A stretch of 64,000 bases of DNA from JAXMEQ01 sp046348225 (GTDB lineage Bacteria > Pseudomonadota > Gammaproteobacteria > Burkholderiales > Burkholderiaceae_C), in contig JAXMEQ010000004.1 in NCBI GenBank assembly GCA_046348225.1, positions 124,001-188,000 on the forward strand, given 5' to 3'. The notes beneath the pieces are model-generated. The model did not search any database. It was not told where the DNA came from and was given only the letters and a program-made list of their open reading frames with translations. The position numbers and the translations under genes are program-made. Positions 49,644 through 58,568 of this stretch are shown here, in pieces (the stretch's first letter is position 1; every line of letters starts with the position of its first letter).

Positions 49644-51965
49644 ATGAACACACCATCCCCCTCCACCCTCGATCTCGGCGTCGGCGGCATGACCTGCGCG
49701 TCCTGTGTATCCCGCGTCGAAAAGGCCCTGAAGAAAGTGCCCGGCGTGCAGGACGCCACGGTCAACCTGGCCACGGAATCCGCCCGCATCATCTTTGCGC
49801 CCTCGGCCCAGGCCGAAGCGCTGCTGCGCCGTGCCGTACGCGACGCGGGCTACGAGCCGCGCAGCCCCGAAGCCGTGATGGAACACGACGTGTCGCCCTG
49901 GGCCGGCTTTGCGCCGGTGGCCATCGGGCTGCTGCTGTCGGCACCGCTGGTGCTGCCAATGCTGGGCGACCTGTTCGGCCAGCACTGGATGCTGCCGGCC
50001 TGGATGCAGTTTGTGCTGGCCACGCCGGTGCAATTCATCCTGGGGGCGCGTTTCTACAAGGCCGGCTGGCACGCCCTGCGCGCACTGACCGGCAACATGG
50101 ACCTGCTGGTGGCCATTGGCACCAGTGCCGGCTGGGGGCTGTCGATGTGGCTGTGGCTGGGCCCGCAGGGCCAGGCCCATGCGGCGCACGGCATGGTGCC
50201 GCACCTGTACTTCGAGGCGTCGGCCGTGGTGGTGACGCTGGTACTACTGGGCAAGTGGCTGGAAGCGCGTGCCAAGCGCCAGACCACGGCCGCCATCCGG
50301 GCGCTGCATTCGCTGCGACCCGACGTGGCCCATGTGCTGCAGCGTGCCGGCGGTGAAATCGACGTGCCGGTGGCCGAGGTGCTGGTGGACGACCAGCTCG
50401 TGGTGCGCCCGGGCGAGCGCATCCCGGTGGACGGCGTGCTGGCGCAGGGCGAGACGCAGGTGGACGAATCGATGCTGACGGGCGAGCCGCTGCCGGTGCG
50501 CAAGCAGGCCGACGCGAAGCTGACGGGCGGCAGCATCAACGGCGAGGGCCGCATCGTGATGCGTGTGACGGCGGTGGGCCACGAGACCGTGCTGTCGCAG
50601 ATCATCCGGCTGGTGGAAGACGCGCAGGCCGCCAAGGCACCCATCCAGCGGCTGGTGGACCAGGTGTCGGCCATTTTTGTGCCGGTGGTGCTGGTGATTG
50701 CACTCGTCACGCTGGGCGGCTGGCTGCTGGCCGGTGCGGGCCTGGAGGCGGCGCTGATCCATGCCGTGGCGGTGCTGGTGATCGCGTGCCCGTGCGCACT
50801 GGGCCTGGCCACGCCCGCGGCCATCATGGCCGGCACCGGGGTGGCCGCCACCCACGGCATTCTCATCAAGGACGCGCAGGCGTTGGAGCTGGCGCACCAG
50901 GTGGACACCGTGGCCTTTGACAAGACCGGGACGCTCACCGTGGGCCAGCCGCGGCTGGTGGCGTTCATCGTGCCCCCACGCTCCCCCGCTGCGCGTGATT
51001 CGCTGCCCCCCGAGGGGGCGCTCGCGCCTTGGGGCGGCCCGGCGGCGCTCGGTGGCGCGGGCGAGGCTGAAGAAGCGCAGCAACTGGCCGCTGCTGCCAG
51101 CCTGCAAAGCGGCAGCGAACACCCGCTGGCCCGCGCGGTGGTGGCCGCCGCCAAGGCGCGCGGCCTGGCGGTGCCCGAGCCCGACAGCGTGCGTGCCGTG
51201 CCCGGCCGTGGCACCGAAGGCGAGGTGGGCGTCGCCAGCTACCTGATTGGCAGCCTGCGCTGGCTGGACGAACTGCAGGTCGGCCTGGGTGCCTTGCGCG
51301 CCGAGGCCGACCGCCTGCAGGCCGAGGGCGCGACGCTGTCCGCGCTGGTGGAGCGCACCACGGCCGGCCTGACGCTGCGCGCCCTGATGGCGTTTGCCGA
51401 CGAACCCAAGGCTGGCGCGCGCGAGGCGCTGGCGCTGCTGCGGGCGCGGGGCATCCGCATCGTGATGATTTCAGGCGACAACCGCGGCGCCGCATTGGCG
51501 ATGGGCGCCCGCCTCGGGCTGGCGGCCGATGAAGTGATGGCCGAAGTGCTGCCGGGTGACAAGGCGGCCAAGGTGGCAGCGTTGCGCGAAGGCGGCCATG
51601 TGGTCGTGATGGTGGGCGACGGCGTCAACGACGCGCCGGCGCTGGCCGCAGCTGACGTGGGCATGGCCATGGGCACCGGGACCGACGTGGCGATGCATGC
51701 CGCCGGCATCACGCTGATGCGCGGCGACGTGGGGCTGGTGGCGGGCGCGCTCGACATTTCGCACCGCACGGTGATGAAGATTCGCCAGAACCTGTTCTGG
51801 GCCTTTGCCTACAACGTGGCCGGCATCCCGCTGGCCGCGCTGGGCTACCTGAGCCCAGTGGTGGCGGGCGCGGCGATGGCACTGAGCAGCGTGAGCGTGA
51901 TGACCAACGCGCTGCTGCTCAAGCGCTGGCGCGGCATGGGCGACGCGCCTAGAACGAAGCCTTGA
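49644..51965 (+). CDS. copA: Copper-translocating P1B-type ATPase CopA, with an in-frame repeat insertion
   Basis: A 773-residue Cu(I) exporter. One HMA domain (MTCASC near residue 16), eight membrane segments with ACPCALG (CPC), the phospho-site DKTGT with D426, SEHPL and GDGVNDAPALAAADVG. Residues 444-469 are an insertion: these 26 codons are the dispersed repeat at 50973-51050, at the join between the P and N domains. The start was moved from 49620 to ATG 49644, since the earlier one lies in the CueR operator. It is divergent from copZ-cueR and overlaps the convergent gene by 17 bp. Confidence 0.95.
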   Translation: MNTPSPSTLDLGVGGMTCASCVSRVEKALKKVPGVQDATVNLATESARIIFAPSAQAEALLRRAVRDAGYEPRSPEAVMEHDVSPWAGFAPVAIGLLLSAPLVLPMLGDLFGQHWMLPAWMQFVLATPVQFILGARFYKAGWHALRALTGNMDLLVAIGTSAGWGLSMWLWLGPQGQAHAAHGMVPHLYFEASAVVVTLVLLGKWLEARAKRQTTAAIRALHSLRPDVAHVLQRAGGEIDVPVAEVLVDDQLVVRPGERIPVDGVLAQGETQVDESMLTGEPLPVRKQADAKLTGGSINGEGRIVMRVTAVGHETVLSQIIRLVEDAQAAKAPIQRLVDQVSAIFVPVVLVIALVTLGGWLLAGAGLEAALIHAVAVLVIACPCALGLATPAAIMAGTGVAATHGILIKDAQALELAHQVDTVAFDKTGTLTVGQPRLVAFIVPPRSPAARDSLPPEGALAPWGGPAALGGAGEAEEAQQLAAAASLQSGSEHPLARAVVAAAKARGLAVPEPDSVRAVPGRGTEGEVGVASYLIGSLRWLDELQVGLGALRAEADRLQAEGATLSALVERTTAGLTLRALMAFADEPKAGAREALALLRARGIRIVMISGDNRGAALAMGARLGLAADEVMAEVLPGDKAAKVAALREGGHVVVMVGDGVNDAPALAAADVGMAMGTGTDVAMHAAGITLMRGDVGLVAGALDISHRTVMKIRQNLFWAFAYNVAGIPLAALGYLSPVVAGAAMALSSVSVMTNALLLKRWRGMGDAPRTKP
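50973..51050. repeat. Dispersed GC-rich repeat, copy 2, inside copA
   Basis: A 78-nt copy, exactly 26 codons, of the element at 10-86, from CCCCCACGCT to GGCGGCGCTC. It begins and ends on codon boundaries in copA and encodes a Pro/Ala-rich stretch absent from usual CopA proteins. Confidence 0.85.
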
Positions 51966-52581
51966 TGCCTACGCTGACCAGGGTTTCGCGGTTGCCGCGG
52001 CCCACGGTCCCGTCGAGCTGCAGGCCCTTGGCGATTTCCGTGCGGGCACCGATCTGGACGGTAGGTTTGGCCCGCCGCTGGCCGAAGGCCTCGACATGGG
52101 CCGTGACCGCGCCGAATTCACGCTCATGCGCCACGCCCCAGGTGGCCAGGGTGCTGGCCCCGGGCGCCCGGTTCGCCCCCAGATTGAAGTGGCTGGCGCC
52201 CCAGTCGCTGTTGCAGGTCATCAGCCCGTTCAGGTAGGGGGTGCGGCCGGTGCCCCGGGTGTGGCTGGCGCCGAGCACGGCGCCCACATTGCAGCCGGCG
52301 TCCTGCGCCGGGGTGATGCGCCATTTGGCCTGCACGGCTTCGGTGCTCTGCGGCGTGGTGCGGTCGCGCGAGAACGCGGCGCCGAGTTCCAGGCCGTCGA
52401 TGGGCGCGAAGGCCGGCGCCACCGTCCAGGTGTGCAGGCGGCCCGGTGCGCGGGCGTACCAGGCCTCCACATGGCCGTGCCCAGGGTCGTTGACGTTGGC
52501 GTCGTCCACCGTGAGCGGGCGGCCCGCCAGGGCGGGCAGGGCGGCGGCAGTGGCCGCCACCAGAAGGAGCAGGTCTTTCAT
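51949..52581 (-). CDS. Exported hypothetical protein, possible outer-membrane barrel
   Basis: A 210-residue protein. A signal peptide (MKDLLLLVAATAAALPALAG) is followed by an alternating, Gly/Thr-rich body with aromatic ends that looks beta-barrel-like (HLHTWTVAPAFAP-type strands) and ends in VSVGIKASF, a C-terminal phenylalanine typical of outer-membrane proteins. No named family is recognised. It is convergent with copA by 17 bp, so a link to copper is only positional. Confidence 0.75.
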   Translation of the reverse strand: MKDLLLLVAATAAALPALAGRPLTVDDANVNDPGHGHVEAWYARAPGRLHTWTVAPAFAPIDGLELGAAFSRDRTTPQSTEAVQAKWRITPAQDAGCNVGAVLGASHTRGTGRTPYLNGLMTCNSDWGASHFNLGANRAPGASTLATWGVAHEREFGAVTAHVEAFGQRRAKPTVQIGARTEIAKGLQLDGTVGRGNRETLVSVGIKASF

Positions 52582-52663
52582 GAGCCCAAGTGTAAAACCT
52601 GGCGTGCGCCGGCCTTGATGTCCGTCAAATGCCGGCGTCCCGGCCCATGTGAAGCTCGGGCCC

Positions 52664-53248
52664 ATGGTTCAGGACAGCATCCGCATCATCCAGGACGAGC
52701 ACCGGGCCGTGGCGGCGGTGTTGCGCTCGCTCAAGCTGATGCTGACGCGCGGCCCGGGCGACGCGCCGGAGCGCTTTTTCGACGTGCTGCGCGCCATGCT
52801 GTTCTACATCGACGAGTTCCCGGAGCGGCTGCACCATCCCAAGGAGTCGGACCTGCTGTTCCCGAAGCTGGCGCGGCGGGCGCCCGAGCTGATGCCGGTG
52901 ATCGAGCGGCTGGAGCGCGAGCACATGCGTGGCGAAGGGACGGTGCGCGAGCTGCAGCACCTGTTGCTGGGGTGGGAGCTGCTGGGTGACGCCCGGCGGC
53001 CCCGTTTCATTGACGCGGCCACCCGCTACGTGGACTTCTACATCGAGCACATGCGGGTGGAGGAAACCGAAATCCTGCCCGCGGCGCTGCGCCTGCTCGG
53101 GGCCGACGACTGGGCCGAGCTGAACGCCGCCTTCAGCAGCCACCGCGACCCGCTGACGGGCACCACGCCGCGCGACCCGATCTACGACCGGCTGTTCACG
53201 CGCATCGTGATGAAGGCGCCCGCGCCGATCGGCGTGGGCAACGCCTGA
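52664..53248 (+). CDS. Hemerythrin HHE-domain protein
   Basis: A 194-residue helical protein with hemerythrin-type histidine and acid ligands: IIQDEHRAVAAVL, RLHHPKESDLLFP, EREHMRGE and YIEHMRVEETEILP. It probably binds O2, NO or iron. The ATG at 52664 was chosen; an in-frame GTG lies at 52649. Confidence 0.85.
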   Translation: MVQDSIRIIQDEHRAVAAVLRSLKLMLTRGPGDAPERFFDVLRAMLFYIDEFPERLHHPKESDLLFPKLARRAPELMPVIERLEREHMRGEGTVRELQHLLLGWELLGDARRPRFIDAATRYVDFYIEHMRVEETEILPAALRLLGADDWAELNAAFSSHRDPLTGTTPRDPIYDRLFTRIVMKAPAPIGVGNA

Positions 53249-53252
53249 ACCC

Positions 53253-54356
53253 TCAGGCGAGTGCCGGGTAGTCGGTGTAGCCCTTGGCGCCACCGCCGTA
53301 GAAGGTGCTCTTGTCGGGCTGGTTCAGGGGCGCGTTGTCGTGCAGGCGGCGCACCAGGTCGGGGTTGGCGATGTAGGGTTTGCCAAAGGCCACCAGGTCT
53401 GCGCCCTGGGCCAGCGCGTGTTCGGCCAGCGCCTTGTCGTAGCCGTTGTTGACCATCCAGGCGGCCTGGCCGCCGGCTGTGCGGTAGGCGGTCTTGAGCG
53501 CGCCGTAGTCAAACGGCCGGTCGGGGATCTCGCGCGGGCCGCCGGTGGCGCCTTCGATGAGGTGCAGGTAGGCCAGCTTGAGCGGCGCCAGCTCGCGTAC
53601 CACGTACTCGAACAGCGCCTGCGCGTCGTCGGTCACCACGTCGTTGGCGGGCGTCACGGGCGACAGGCGCAGGCCGGTGCGTTCGCCCCCGATTTCCTGC
53701 GTGACGGCGCGCATCACCTCCAGCAGCAGCCGGGCGCGGTTCTCGATGCTGCCGCCGTAGTCGTCGGTGCGGCGGTTGCTGCCGGTCTTGAGGAACTGGT
53801 CCAGCAGGTAGCCGTTGGCACCGTGCACCTCCACGCCGTCAAAGCCGGCGGTGGTGACGGCGTGGCGGGCGGCGTGCTGGTAGTCGCGCACGATGCCGGG
53901 CAGCTCCGACGCGTCCAGCGCGCGCGGCCCGGAGGTGTCGACGAAGCCGCCCACGCCGTCCTTGATGAGATAGGTCTTGGTCTTGGCGGTGATGGCCGAC
54001 GGTGCCACCGGCTTGCCGCCGCCGGGCTGCAGGTCCACATGTGAGACGCGGCCCACATGCCACAGCTGCACCACAATGCGCCCGCCCACGGCGTGTACCG
54101 CGTCGGTCACCTTCCGCCAGCCGTCGAGCTGCTCGGTGCCGTACAGGCCGGGCACGTCGGCATAGCCCTGCCCCTGGTGGCTGATGGCAGTGGCCTCGGT
54201 GATCAGCAGGCCGGCGCTGGCGCGCTGGCGGTAGTACTCGGCCATGAGTGGGGTGGGCACAGCGCCCGGGGCGCGGTTGCGGGTCAGCGGCGCCATCACG
54301 ATGCGGTTGGGCAGGCGCAGCGCGCCGACTTGCAGGGGGTCAAACAGGGAAGGCAT
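53253..54356 (-). CDS. nemA: Old yellow enzyme family alkene reductase
   Basis: A 367-residue FMN enzyme of the OYE family: start PSLFDPLQVGALRLPNRIVMAPLTRNRA, HGANGYLLDQFLKTGSNRRTDDYGGSIENR near residue 180 and AFGKPYIANPDL near the end. It reduces activated alkenes or nitro compounds with NAD(P)H. ATG 54356 sets the family N-terminus. It is divergent from an MFS gene. Confidence 0.92.
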   Translation of the reverse strand: MPSLFDPLQVGALRLPNRIVMAPLTRNRAPGAVPTPLMAEYYRQRASAGLLITEATAISHQGQGYADVPGLYGTEQLDGWRKVTDAVHAVGGRIVVQLWHVGRVSHVDLQPGGGKPVAPSAITAKTKTYLIKDGVGGFVDTSGPRALDASELPGIVRDYQHAARHAVTTAGFDGVEVHGANGYLLDQFLKTGSNRRTDDYGGSIENRARLLLEVMRAVTQEIGGERTGLRLSPVTPANDVVTDDAQALFEYVVRELAPLKLAYLHLIEGATGGPREIPDRPFDYGALKTAYRTAGGQAAWMVNNGYDKALAEHALAQGADLVAFGKPYIANPDLVRRLHDNAPLNQPDKSTFYGGGAKGYTDYPALA

Positions 54357-54451
54357 GAGAGGGGATACTCCGGGGTGTCGATCTGTGGTGCAGGTTAGCC
54401 CCGATTCAAAGGCCTTGCGGCCTGCACGTGCGCTTTTTTTGGGGTAGGTCA

Positions 54452-55636
54452 ATGTCTCGTTCATTGCTGGGGCTGGCGCTTGCGCTGTCGCTCGGAGCGG
54501 CGGTGTCGCTGGGCGTCACGCGGTTTGCCTACGGCCTGCTGCTGCCCCCCATGCGTGCCGATCTGGGCTGGAGCTACACGCTGGCGGGCGCCATGAACAC
54601 GGCCAACGCGCTGGGCTACCTGCTGGGCGCGCTGGCCACACCGCGGCTGATGGCGCGCTTCGGGCCGTCGGCATTGCTGCTGGGCGGCGCGCTGCTGGCC
54701 AGTGTGTTCATGGGGCTGAGCGGCTTCTTCACGGACGCCACCGCACTGCTGGCGCAGCGGCTGCTGGCCGGCGTGGCCAGTGCCCTGGTGTTCATTGCCG
54801 GCGGCCTGCTGGCGGCGCGGCTGGGCGCCCAGCAGCCGCAGCGAATGGGCTTGCTGCTGGGCCTGTACTACGGCGGCACGGGGCTGGGCATTGTGCTGTC
54901 GGCGTTGCTGGTACCGGCCATGCTGGCGGCGGCAGCCGGGGTGCCGCACGGCTGGGCCTGGGCCTGGTGGGCGCTGGCGCTGGCCTGCTTTGCCGCCACC
55001 GCCGTGCTGCTGTGGCCTGCGCGTGCCCTGCAGGCACTGGCACCACCGCCGGCCGGTACGGCGGGGGGTGATGCCGGGCGCCGCTTCACCTGGCGCGCCT
55101 TTGCGCCGGGCCTGGCCGGCTACCTGATGTTTGGCGTGGGCTACATCGGTTACATGACGTTTGTGATCGCGCTGCTGCGCGAGCAGGGTGTGGGGCCGGG
55201 CGCCATCACGCTGTTCTATGCGTTGCTGGGGCTGGCGGTGCTGGCGTCGTCGCGCATCTGGGCCGGTTTGCTCGACCGCGCCAAAGGCGGTGGAGCGCTG
55301 GCCACGCTGAACGCCCTGCTGGGCGGCGCCACGGTGCTGCCCGCGCTGACGGCGGCCTGGCCGCTGGTGCTGCTGTCGGGCCTGGTGTTTGGCGCGGTGT
55401 TCCTGTCGGTGGTGGCGTCCACCACGGCCCTGGTGCGGCACAACCTGCCGCCAGCCCAGTGGGCCGCGGGCATCAGCGCCTTCACCATCGTGTTTGCGGC
55501 CGGGCAGATCGTGGGGCCCACGGTGGTGGGCTGGATCGCCGACGGCCCCGGGGGCCTGGCGCGCGGGCTGGTGTTCTCGGCGCTGGCGCTGTGGCTGGGC
55601 GCGGGGCTGGCGTCGCGCCAGCGCCCGCTGGGCTGA
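54452..55636 (+). CDS. YbfB/YjiJ-family MFS transporter
   Basis: A 394-residue, 12-segment major facilitator. GVTRFAYGLLLPPMRADLGWSYTLAGAMNTANALGYLLGA is the family N-terminus, and the central loop is short. The substrate is unknown. ATG 54452 is 30 bases after a T-run; a longer start at 54428 is possible. Its TGA abuts the convergent gst stop with no gap. Confidence 0.88.
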   Translation: MSRSLLGLALALSLGAAVSLGVTRFAYGLLLPPMRADLGWSYTLAGAMNTANALGYLLGALATPRLMARFGPSALLLGGALLASVFMGLSGFFTDATALLAQRLLAGVASALVFIAGGLLAARLGAQQPQRMGLLLGLYYGGTGLGIVLSALLVPAMLAAAAGVPHGWAWAWWALALACFAATAVLLWPARALQALAPPPAGTAGGDAGRRFTWRAFAPGLAGYLMFGVGYIGYMTFVIALLREQGVGPGAITLFYALLGLAVLASSRIWAGLLDRAKGGGALATLNALLGGATVLPALTAAWPLVLLSGLVFGAVFLSVVASTTALVRHNLPPAQWAAGISAFTIVFAAGQIVGPTVVGWIADGPGGLARGLVFSALALWLGAGLASRQRPLG

Positions 55637-56245
55637 TTACTTCAGCAGGCCTTCGGCCTTCATGGCGGCTTGCACGGCCGGACGGGCACCCACGCGTTCA
55701 CGGTAGGCCAGCAGGTTGGCAAAGCCCGACAGGTCCACCCCCGTGGGCTTGGCCCAGTTGGTGGTGGTGAAAAGGTAGCCGTCGGCCACGGTGAACTGGT
55801 CGCCTATCAGGTACTGCTTGCCGGCCAGTTCGCCGTCCACCCACTTGAGGCGGCCTGCCAGCTTGTCGCGGGCCGCAGCCTTGACCTCGTCGCTCGAGGC
55901 GGGGTTGAACAGCGGGCCGAAGCTGCGGTGGATTTCCATGCCCACAAAGGTCAGCCACGACTGCAGCTGGTAGCGCGCCAGTGTGCCGTTGGCCGGCGCG
56001 AGGTTTTTGGCGGGCACCTGGTCGGCGATGTACTGCACGATGGCCGGGCCTTCGCGCAGGCGGGTGCCGTCGTCCAGCTCCAGCAGCGGCACATAGCCCA
56101 GCGGGTTGATGGTGTAGTAGTCGGTGCCGTCGTCGAGCTGGTGGGTCTTGGTGGGGGCCTTGACGGCTTCAAACGCCAGGCCGGCCTCGTGCAGCGCGAT
56201 GTGGGGCGACAGCGAGCAGGCGCCGGGCGAGTAATAGAGCTTCAT
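55637..56245 (-). CDS. gstA: Glutathione S-transferase, beta class
   Basis: A 202-residue GST. The N-terminal thioredoxin-like domain has MKLYYSPGACSLSPHIALHEAGL with Cys10, and the C-terminal helical domain has DQFTVADGYLFTTTNWA. It conjugates glutathione or reduces disulfides. The upstream region holds a short palindromic repeat. Confidence 0.92.
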   Translation of the reverse strand: MKLYYSPGACSLSPHIALHEAGLAFEAVKAPTKTHQLDDGTDYYTINPLGYVPLLELDDGTRLREGPAIVQYIADQVPAKNLAPANGTLARYQLQSWLTFVGMEIHRSFGPLFNPASSDEVKAAARDKLAGRLKWVDGELAGKQYLIGDQFTVADGYLFTTTNWAKPTGVDLSGFANLLAYRERVGARPAVQAAMKAEGLLK

Positions 56246-56308
56246 GGGGGTCTCCGCAAAAGTTTTGTCTGGAGGCTGGATGCTAGCGGGCTGGCGGAAA
56301 TCCTGCTG

Positions 56309-56329
56309 GCGCTATTAAATTCATAGCGC
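56309..56329. repeat. GCTAT...ATAGC palindrome between gstA and the TonB receptor
   Basis: GCGCTATTAAATTCATAGCGC, a perfect palindrome but for its middle, with 9-bp arms. It is the same family as 11203 and others. Otherwise the 198-bp gap 56246-56443 shows no riboswitch or Fur box that I can identify. Confidence 0.65.
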
Positions 56330-56443
56330 CTCACGCATGGCCCATGCGGGCTGGAGGCTAATTTGTCCTTGGTGCGAAACCGTGCATCCGGACGCCGGGA
56401 TGCCGCGTAATAATCTCGTCCAATCAATTCGAGGAGGGGCGCG

Positions 56444-58555
56444 ATGCCCACACACAAACTGCGCCGCACGGCGCAGGTGCTCGCCTGCCTGGCCAGTGCC
56501 GGCGCCTTGGCCCAGACCAGCGCCCCCACGCCCACGTTGGGCGACGTGACGGTCCAGAGCACCCGGGAGGATCTGCAGGGAGTGGCCACCAGCGCCAGCG
56601 AAGGCGTGGTCACGTCGAAGCAGCTGCGCACGCGCCCCTTGCTGCGCGCGGGCGATGTCATGGAGTCCGTGCCGGGCCTGGTGGCCACCCAGCATGCGGG
56701 CGAGGGCAAGGCCAACCAGTATTTCCTGCGCGGCTTCAACCTGGACCATGGCACCGACTTCGCCACCTTTGTCGACGGCGTACCGGTCAACCTGCCCACG
56801 CATGGCCATGGCCAGGGCTATACCGACCTGTACTTCCTTATCCCTGAACTGGTGGACACGGTGCAGTACCGCAAGGGCCCGTATTACGCCGAAGAGGGCG
56901 ACTTTGCCGCGGCCGGCAGCGCCCGCATCCGGACGGTGCGGCGGCTGGACCGGCCCTTCGGCTTGATCGAGCTGGGCCGCTACGGGCACCGCCGCGCGCT
57001 GGCCGCCGGCTCATTCAGCGCGGGCGGTGGTGATCTGCTGCTGGGCGCCGAGCGTGTGACGGATGACGGCCCGTGGACAGTGCCGCAGGGCTTGCGCAAG
57101 ACCAACCTCATGGCCCGCTACGCACTGGGTACCGCCGCCGACGGGCTGACGCTGGGGCTGACCCACTATGCATCGCGCTGGATTTCCACCGACCAGGTGC
57201 CCCAGCGCGCGATCGACGCCGGACAGCTTGGCCGGTTCGGCTCGCTGGACGCCACCGCCGGGGGCCAGACCCGGCGCATCGGGGTCAACGCGGCATGGTC
57301 GCAACAGGCCGGGGGTGTCAGCACGCAGGTGAGCGCCTACGCGGTGCGCTACCGGTTCGACCTGTTTTCAAACTTCAGTTACTACACCCGTGGTTGCGAC
57401 ACGGACCCGCTGCCGCCGCAATGCGATAGCGGCCCGGCCCTGGACCAGTTCGAGCAGGTGGATCGCCGCCGTTTCATGGGCGTCAACGCGCAGCAGTCGC
57501 GCGACTTCAGGCTGGCCGGAATGGACGGCCTGTGGACTTATGGTGCCGACCTGCGGCGCGACCAGATCGCTGAAGTGGGGCTGTTCGACACGTTCCAGCG
57601 CCAGCGCCTGACCACGGTGCGCCGTGACCGGGTGGCCCTGAACGCTGCCGGACTGTGGACGCAGGCCGAGCTGCAGCTTGACCCGCAGTGGCGGGCCACC
57701 GGCGGCCTGCGCTGGGACCACCGGGCCATTGACGTTGCCAGCTCGGTGGCCGCCAATAGCGGCAGCGCCAACGCGTCGATTGCGAGTCCCAAGCTGTCGC
57801 TGGCGTACAGCCCGTCGGCGCAGCTGGACTTGTATGCAAACTGGGGACGGGGCTTCCACAGCAACGACGCGCGGGGCGCGGTGATCCGCGTGGACCCGCG
57901 TGACGCCACCACGCCCGTCGAGCGCGCCAACGCACTTGTGCGGGCAACCGGCTACGAACTGGGTGCGCGGCAGAAATGGGGCGCTGGCCTGGTGACCACG
58001 GCCGCGCTGTGGCTGCTCAAGCTGGACTCGGAGCTGGTGTTCGTGGGCGACGCGGGCACGACCGAGGCCTCGCGCCCGTCGCTGCGCAAGGGCATCGAAC
58101 TCACGGCCAACTGGCGCCCGGCGCGCCACTGGGAAGTGGACGCCGACCTGTCGCTGGCGCAGGCGCGGTTTCGCGACGACAACCCGGCGGGTAACCGCAT
58201 TCCGGGTGCCATGGAGCGTGTGGCAACGGTGGGCGTGACCTGGAATGCGGGGCCATGGACCGCCGGTGCCAGGCTGCGCCACTTTGGCGCCCATGCGCTG
58301 GTGGAGGACAACTCGGTCCGCGGCCAGGGCAGCACGCTCGCCAACGTGCGCCTGGCTTACGCCATCGGCAAGACGGCCGAGCTGTCACTGGATGTGTTCA
58401 ACCTGTTCAACCGCCGGGCCAATGACATCCAGTACGCCTATGCTTCGCGGCTGCCGGGGGAGCCACCGTTTGCCGATGGCGTGACGGCCAATACGCTGCA
58501 TCTCCACCCGTCCACACCCCGTATCGCTCGCGTGGGGCTGAAGCTGCTTTTCTGA
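56444..58555 (+). CDS. TonB-dependent outer-membrane receptor
   Basis: A 703-residue receptor. A signal peptide (residues 1-23) is followed by the plug domain (VTSKQLRTRPLLRAGDVMESVPGLVATQHAGEGKANQYFLRGFNLDHGTDFATFVDGVPVN-type, cut here), a 22-strand barrel, and a C-terminal ...LKLLF with a terminal Phe. A His-rich PTHGHGQGYTD stretch in the plug hints at metal but the ligand is unknown. GAGGAGG precedes the ATG. No TonB box can be safely named. Confidence 0.88.
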   Translation: MPTHKLRRTAQVLACLASAGALAQTSAPTPTLGDVTVQSTREDLQGVATSASEGVVTSKQLRTRPLLRAGDVMESVPGLVATQHAGEGKANQYFLRGFNLDHGTDFATFVDGVPVNLPTHGHGQGYTDLYFLIPELVDTVQYRKGPYYAEEGDFAAAGSARIRTVRRLDRPFGLIELGRYGHRRALAAGSFSAGGGDLLLGAERVTDDGPWTVPQGLRKTNLMARYALGTAADGLTLGLTHYASRWISTDQVPQRAIDAGQLGRFGSLDATAGGQTRRIGVNAAWSQQAGGVSTQVSAYAVRYRFDLFSNFSYYTRGCDTDPLPPQCDSGPALDQFEQVDRRRFMGVNAQQSRDFRLAGMDGLWTYGADLRRDQIAEVGLFDTFQRQRLTTVRRDRVALNAAGLWTQAELQLDPQWRATGGLRWDHRAIDVASSVAANSGSANASIASPKLSLAYSPSAQLDLYANWGRGFHSNDARGAVIRVDPRDATTPVERANALVRATGYELGARQKWGAGLVTTAALWLLKLDSELVFVGDAGTTEASRPSLRKGIELTANWRPARHWEVDADLSLAQARFRDDNPAGNRIPGAMERVATVGVTWNAGPWTAGARLRHFGAHALVEDNSVRGQGSTLANVRLAYAIGKTAELSLDVFNLFNRRANDIQYAYASRLPGEPPFADGVTANTLHLHPSTPRIARVGLKLLF

Positions 58556-58568
58556 GCCCGGCGCCCGC

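Noticed and set aside
56246..56443. A cobalamin riboswitch or Fur box before the TonB-dependent receptor
   Set aside because: No B12-box-like sequence or GATAATGATAATCATTATC-type site was seen; only a short palindromic repeat is present.
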